Below are positions 58,351 to 64,000 of a DNA stretch of 64,000 bases, in pieces. Position 1 is the first letter of the stretch. Each line of letters begins with the position of its first letter. The position numbers and the translations under genes were made by a program. Source of the stretch: Manduca sexta (Eukaryota > Arthropoda > Insecta > Lepidoptera > Sphingidae); contig NC_051124.1 of NCBI RefSeq assembly GCF_014839805.1, positions 7,192,001-7,256,000 of the forward strand, read 5' to 3'. The notes beneath the pieces were generated by a model. The model was not told the origin of the DNA. It ran no database searches and was given only the letters and a program-made list of their open reading frames with translations.

Positions 58351-58528
58351 AAGTAGGAAGTATATCAAGCATACGTCTGTCGCATGAAGACATTATTATA
58401 TGCATACAAATATATTTGGGTCTTCATGAATTGAAATGAAATGAAATGATTTATTTGAATCCGTAAAATGTTATACATGATACAGGTTTGCGTAGTATGA
58501 AGACCAGAGGATAGGTTAGGTTAGGTTC

Positions 58529-58820
58529 ACTGGTAGGTCTCTCATATGTGAGAGCCCGCCTTGGTAGGTACCACCGCCGTGTCTATTTATGCCACTAAGC
58601 AGCAGTGTGTCACTGTTATGTTCCGGCTTGAAGCACATTGTAGCCAGTGTTAACTGGACATATTGAGACTTAACATCTCATGTCTCAGGATGGGAAGCGC
58701 AGTGGAATACTAAACAATACTTTGTAATTCAAGGTATTTAATGGTGTTTCTACTGTTTATGGGCGGTCCTATTGCTTACCATCAGGCGAACGGCAGGCTC
58801 GTCTCGTCATTCAAAGCAAA
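58529..58820 (+). repeat. Bm1/BMC1-like repeat, good copy
   Basis: CACTGGTAGGTCTCTCATAT, GGTAGGTACCACCGCCGTG, CACTAAGCAGCAGTGTGTC, CATATTGAGACTTAACATCT and GGCAGGCTCGTCTCGTCATT. Confidence 0.7.
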
Positions 58821-59089
58821 TGCTAATGTAAATTTAGTTTTGTTACTCAAATCAAAATAAATATTATTATTTCGCCGCCGCACGCTTTTTACTTGTGTAA
58901 TGCAAGGATAAGGCACCTGGAGTTTGTATAAAGGGTTCTCGGTATTTTATGACCTCGACGGAATTTCATTAGGCAAAATCGTGTTTTAAATGAGTTTCAG
59001 TAATGGCACAGTAAAGAATTTTTGTTGATCAAATTGTGCTTTCGGGGAAATACGTGGATGTAATGTTTTATGTTCATCTTTATTATATA

Positions 59090-59610
59090 CTAGCTTCCAC
59101 CCGCAGCTTCGCCCGCGTGGAATTCGGACTTCAAAATGGAGGAGGTGCTCAATTTGTCGGGATGTTTTTAATTTATGGTGGTATGCAGGTGGTCCGATTG
59201 TCCGGTCAGGGTCTGATGATGGGATCCTGGTGAAATCGAAGGAAGCATATAGCATGATTCATTATTCACGCGTGATGGCTTATTATTACCGTATTTCATG
59301 TATAACTTTGGTGTTTCTATACCGATTTCTATGCTCTGCTCTATTAATTGTAACGTGACGAAAAGTATACTATAACCAGCTCAGGAGTATGAAAAATAAT
59401 TGTACCAAGTTTCGTTAAAATCCGTCGAGTAGTTTTTGTTTCTATAACGGTTATACAGACAGACAGACAGACAGACAAAAATTTTACTAATTGCATTTTT
59501 GGCATCAGTATCGATCCCTAATCACCCCCTGATAGTTATTTTGGAAATATATTTCATGTACAGAATTGACCTCTCTACAGATTTATTATAAGTATATATA
59601 TAGAAGATAG
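59090..59610. repeat. Lepidopteran dispersed repeat with (AGAC)n and 'CTTCGCCCGCG' end
   Basis: CTAGCTTCCACCCGCAGCTT at 59091, GTTAAAATCCGTCGAGTAGT, a five-unit AGAC tract at 59456-59477, then CATCAGTATCGATCCCTAAT and GAATTGACCTCTCTACAG. This block order is very common in lepidopteran genomes; its source element is not resolved here. Confidence 0.6.
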
Positions 59611-59737
59611 ATTTACGACCTATTGCGTGAGAGTCATCGAAATGCATTTTTTATTTTCAGGTCATTTGATTTCAACTGCCCTACTTATTTGCCCTTTGCC
59701 AAACAATGTTAATTCAAAAATTATCAAACAAACAAAT

Positions 59738-59951
59738 TAAGTCAGGAGGTCCTATTCCGTCTATGAAGGCAAATCCGTATTTTTGCAATTATAGGCGTTT
59801 TATAATAGGACAGCTTACATAGCCGTAAGATAAAATTAGGGAGTTTTTGACCCCTTTATCCATACGACTATCAATTCTATACTACGATTAAAACGCCCGT
59901 AATAGCAAAAAGACGGATTTACACTCCTAGACGGAATAGGGCCCTTGACTT
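59738..59951. mobile_element. TA-flanked MITE (GGGCCC family), copy 2
   Basis: AGTCAGGAGGTCCTATTCCG at the left is matched by CGGAATAGGGCCCTTGACT at the right, with TA outside both. The inverted ends extend about 70 bp, leaving a short centre. Confidence 0.68.
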
Positions 59952-60311
59952 ATATCCAAACTAGCTTTCCGTATATTAACATTAAGCAAAACTGTACGTT
60001 AGAAACTACATTCTAAAACGATTGTAACTTTTCGTCAATAAACATTTCGTGTACATAAAGTTTTAGATAAAGGAAAGATACTCATAATGATTGTTAATTG
60101 CATACAAATGGCTGCTTCATGGCAATTAAAACTTATATAGTTAGTGCCATAACAGTCTCGGGATGTTTGAGTTAGTATGAAACTGATATGAACTTTAGCT
60201 ATACCGCAGTGGGAGTGAAGTCAAGAATTTCAGTGGGGTGTTAATATTATTGCTGGAAAAACAAAAATGTTCCTACACTATTATCCGATTATATCTATAC
60301 TAATATATATA

Positions 60312-60643
60312 CAGAGTCATTTGGACATTGCACTACTAAATGAAACCACATACTTATCTACTGGAAAATAACACTTTACAATAAGTCACTTGAGCCGTAG
60401 ATGTAAAATAAAAAAGTGTTAGTTTCGAACAAAATAAATATTAATAAAAAGTAATTTTAATTTTACGCGCCCCAATGGCACTACTACTACTCTAAGAGAA
60501 TTGGTCGCAGCGGCAACATCATACTTTCAGTCAGAAATACACTCACGCATACACTATATTCGCATTAAACTATAATACAAAATGAAAAAAAAAACAGAAA
60601 AATAAAACAATGATTGATGTGGTTTCAAATGTTAAAATGACCC
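60312..60643. mobile_element. CAGGGTCATTTT-type MITE, copy 3
   Basis: CAGAGTCATTTGGACATTGC at 60312 and TTAAAATGACCCT at 60632. The centre repeats AGTAATTTTAATTTTACGCG and CAGCGGCAACATCATACTTT. Shorter than the other two by an internal deletion. Confidence 0.62.
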
Positions 60644-61209
60644 TATAGAAAGTTGAAGACTGTTTGAACCTGCAAATCTTAGGAACTATACAACCGAATT
60701 AGAACATTTTTTCACTAAGAAGCTACATTACTCTTGAGTGCTATAGGCTAAGTTTTTACCCGGAAAACTTTTTAAGCTAGTATAATATAATGATACCAGT
60801 CATTTGCCACCCAACAGCTAAACAAAACTCCTTTATTACAGGACGGGTTCGGTAGACTTGACATGTCTTCGAAATTATTAGGACTCAATTACCTACTTCA
60901 CTTTCAGCTTTATTGCAATCATTTTTGGGTGTAAAATCCTTTATTTATATCAGTGATTTGGGAACTATTGGTCACATAGCAACAAATGGCAAAAAATACT
61001 AACTTATCACTATTCATAACGTTTCGCAGCAAGAACAACCGCTAAGAAGCGAAAAGCGAAACATTAATATATTTTATACAAATATTTTTTTGTAATTTTA
61101 TTTCTGTTAATATGTTTTTCGTCTACATTATTAGAACGTAAACATTATTTCCAATGTTTACTTGAGTTAAAATAACTTTATTTTTCTTTTCAAGTCACTT
61201 TTATTAACG

Positions 61210-61560
61210 TGCTAGCTTTTGCTCGCTGCTTCTTCTGCATGAAAGAGTTTTAAATAGAAAGTAGCCTTATGTATGTCCTTTCTAATGTATATTTTAGTAC
61301 TTTTTAAGAGGAACAATTCCGTTATACATGATGGTTGCCTAACTAACCGTTTACGCAGCGCACGCCACGAAAGCTCTCGAAAGGAATTTTCCCCATATTT
61401 GCAACATTTTTCATTACAGCTCCTTTTGGTCGTGACATGATGCTATATAGTCTATAGCCTCCTCGATAAATGGGCTATCCAACAATAAAACAAATTTTGA
61501 ATTCGAACCAGCAGTTTCTGAGATTAGCGCGTTCAAACAAATAAACTCTTCAGCTTTGTA
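61210..61560 (-). repeat. Uninterrupted copy of the repeat that hosts the piggyBac element
   Basis: Plus-strand GCTAGCTTTTGCTCGCTGCT at 61213, ACGCAGCGCACGCCACGAAA, AGCCTCCTCGATAAATGGGC, then TGAGATTAGCGCGTTCAAAC. Inverse of the halves at 665-743 and 2042-2345. Another fragment of its end lies at 62700-62735. Confidence 0.6.
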
Positions 61561-61899
61561 TAATATTGTATACATTAATCATAGTTAGGCGCAATGAATT
61601 GCCTTCATTAGCTTCCAGTTTCATTAACCGTCTTATTTTTATTTGTACCAATAATGTTTTATTAAAAGGTAATTTAGTTTGTGTTTGTTGACAGACTTTC
61701 AGCTGTTATAAAAAAACAAGAAAAATAACTTTGATTTTCGTATATAGCATTTACTTTCTCAGAATATTTTAAGAATAAATTGCTTTAACTAAATTACTTA
61801 TTGGTAATAGATTAAATGGTTTATTTGAAAAGTATTTTTAAACTGTTTTCAATGTCTGATCAATATCGTCTATATGTGTTTATAATATCTTATTACTAG

Positions 61900-62063
61900 T
61901 GGCGATAGCCTAGTTAGGTGAGGAACGGACTGTCAAGACGAATGTTCGCAGATTCGAATCCCAAAAACCTATGACTTTTCTAAAATATGTATATATTATT
62001 TGTGAATTATCCGCAAAAGAAAAACATCGTGAGGAAACCTGAAAAGTTCTCTATATTTGTTCT
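61900..62063 (+). mobile_element. SINE-1 copy, 3' truncated
   Basis: Head AGTGGCGATAGCCTAGTTAG and B box AGATTCGAATCCC, then similarity stops after GAAAAGTTCTCTATATTTG. The tail is absent. Confidence 0.7.
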
Positions 62064-62734
62064 TAGTAATATTTCTACCTCCTTTATATTTGTAAATTTC
62101 CATTAACGCAGCGAGCTTACTCCATTACGTGTTGTGCGAAAACCTGTTATTTTATTTGAAACATAAAGAATGCTTTTAGAAACCGTACTCAGGTGGTCCA
62201 GAGGGAATGGGTTTAGCTTGTCAAGGAAATTAATCACAAGGATAAATAACTCCTACGGAATGAAATGAAATAAATACTTGTATAATTATGATAGTGTTAG
62301 TACAAAAATAAGTGAATGCATAAATACGGTTCTCAAATCGTTTTAGTGATAATTAGATTTTCATACATTCTATTCTTATATTCTACATACATCTAGTACT
62401 TCAATTAATAGAACTGTAACATTTTCATCTACAACTCTTACATAAAACTTTAATAATTTATATAAAAATGGAAACAATCTAGCAGATGGTGATAAATCTA
62501 ATTTTTTTCCCTCAAACTAAAGCAGGGTATTGTCTTGTCAGCCTTTAAATTACAGCACTCGCCAGGCTGTTAAAGATAGTTTTTGCCCGCGGCTCAGATC
62601 GCGTGTAAAAGATTTTCCGAGATCAAAAATAGCGTATAGCACTCAGGAGTAGCAGTAGCTTCCTATTTATGAAAAAATAGCAAATATCGGTTAATATTTC
62701 CTGAGATTAGCGCGATCAAAAAAACTCTTCAGCT

Positions 62735-63050
62735 TTCATCATCATCATCGTCAGCTGCAGGATGTCCACGCCTGAACATGGGCCTCCCCCAAAGATTTCC
62801 AGATCGACCTATTGTCAGCAGCCCATATCCAACGATCTCCTGCAACTTTTATGGGGTCATCTGTCCACCTCGTGGTGGACGTTCGACGCTGTACTTGCCA
62901 GTTCGTGGCCTCCAATCCAGAACTTTGTGCCCTAGCGGCCATCAGTTATGTGAGCTATATGCCCTGCCTACTGCCACTTCAGCTTGCTAATCTGATGGTC
63001 TATGCCGGAGACTCGTTCTTCTACAGATTTCTTCCTTTCTGATTCGTTAT
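62735..63050 (-). pseudogene. RTE LINE 3' end, copy 3 (best preserved)
   Basis: (CATCAT)n tail at 62738-62752. The minus-strand frame at 62942-62751 reads RWTDDPIKVAGDRWIW, then ADNRSIWKSLGEAHVQAW. Upstream, GCAGTAGGCAGGGCATATAG corresponds to the conserved WQWAGH-like region. This is the C-terminal end of an RTE reverse transcriptase. The frame upstream is broken. Confidence 0.72.
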
Positions 63051-63447
63051 CTAGACTGGACAAAACCTCAAACTTGAAGATAACTAACTTAATTCTTATT
63101 ACCTAGAATTTAAAGTTTAGATTAACAAAACATGAATTTAAAAAGGGACATATTTAAAATGTCGAATTGAAGACGGTCTGTCGCCTACAGTTAGTTTTAA
63201 ATTACAGATGAAGAAGTTTCTAGTATTTTAAAACTTTGAACTCGGATTGCTTGGAGCTGGAAGAATTGAAACACGGCAAAGCTTTTAGTTTATCCGATCT
63301 GAGTTGTATGCTCTTCTTGAGTGTTCAATTGCAATTAAATAACGATCTTATTTGCACTAATTAGTGAGTGCCATTTTGAAACATTTAACAAATCCATACT
63401 TAATATATGTATAAAGCTTAAGCTTGGTGTTTCTAAATGGACGCTAT

Positions 63448-63660
63448 ATTTTATATCCGTCCGGATAGCGACCACCGTACACAAGGTGTTACCCTCCATA
63501 GTGACCCACGTAAGTGTGTCGCGTTCCGGGATCAGCCTGTGTATATCCGGTTCCAACAGGTCGGCATTATTGAGCGGCTGTCGAAGGGTACCTACTTATC
63601 ATTTCTTGCCAGTCGTCATTCTATTGGACCCCACTTCACTTACCATCAGGGCAGTAAGAT
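63448..63660 (-). repeat. Dispersed repeat family A, copy 5
   Basis: Inverse order: GGATAGCGACCACCGTACAC, ACCCACGTAAGTGTGTCGCG, CAGCCTGTGTATATCCGGTT, CATTCTATTGGACCCCACTT and CACTTACCATCAGGGCAGTA. Complete over the shared region. Confidence 0.68.
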
Positions 63661-64000
63661 CACTTACTCACGTATTAAAAAAAAAAATTTCACACTGACT
63701 ATGGCGCCAGCAAAAGACTATATTAATATTACGCAGTATCAAAGTTATTAAATAATCCGCGCGTCTACAGACAGAGTTCGCTTTGAGAAATCATGCTAAC
63801 TAACCGCAACTTTCTGCACCTGGACTACATAAATTCAATCAATCATGTTACGACTTATAAAAGTTGGTTCAACTATTTAATTGGAACTAACCAATGACTT
63901 GATATTTAGTTTATTAACTTTAGTAGGAGGTAGTTTGTTAGATTGCAATTATTATGCATTTTTTAAAGATGAAAACGCCCTTATACGGTGTCAATTCGTT

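Noticed and set aside
1..64000. CRISPR array, operon-like gene cluster, viral insertion or other new system
   Set aside because: No regularly spaced repeats, no gene clusters, and no viral coding sequence were seen; apart from the hexamerin and a weak candidate exon the window is repeats and AT-rich non-coding DNA.

Overview
This is nuclear DNA from a moth or butterfly. It is AT-rich, gene-poor, and carries two runs of exactly 500 N (34359-34858 and 54589-55088) of the kind scaffolding software inserts. Two things point to Lepidoptera: a spliced storage hexamerin gene with a TATA promoter, and a dense load of interspersed repeats of lepidopteran type (two tRNA-derived SINE families, a Bm1/BMC1-like repeat, RTE LINE tails, Penelope, piggyBac and TIR elements). 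All family names are from recognition by eye; no database was searched.

Region 1 (1-2700): a 1.3 kb decayed piggyBac element with TTAA ends sits inside an older dispersed repeat. Region 2 (3400-6960, minus strand): the only complete protein gene, a five-exon hexamerin of about 754 residues with signal peptide, TATA box, short 5' leader and polyadenylation signal. Its third exon carries a one-base excess in a run of six A that breaks the frame. Region 3 (6960-30000): no gene is visible. It is a mosaic of SINEs (two of them inserted into other SINEs), a hAT-like MITE with an 8-bp duplication, TA-flanked MITEs, a fold-back element, and anonymous AT-rich DNA. Region 4 (30000-54500): mostly unique AT-rich sequence with scattered repeats, one possible 88-bp coding exon at 35134-35221, and GC-richer unique islands near 30200-30460, 36040-36740 and 53940-54170. 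It may belong to the introns or flanks of a gene that extends beyond the window, but this is not shown. A 178-bp MITE is perfectly duplicated in tandem at 42888-43243, and two hairpins lie back to back at 52178-52254. Region 5 (55000-64000): Penelope-like and RTE LINE remnants, further MITEs and SINE pieces.

The hexamerin would be made in larval fat body, secreted and stored as a hexamer for use at metamorphosis. No other gene in the window can be tied to it. I found no operon-like system, CRISPR array, rRNA or credible functional tRNA. The strongest signals are the hexamerin frame break, the nested transposition events that can be dated relative to each other, and several long hairpins. Intergenic stretches not listed separately (about 7025-7615, 11940-12440, 16485-17430, 22385-23215, 24550-25030, 26115-26595, 43290-43955, 44360-44980, 55950-56375, 56770-57160, 57605-58130, 59955-60310, 60650-61210, 62065-62700, 63055-63440 and 63700-64000) show AT-rich sequence in which I see nothing I can name.
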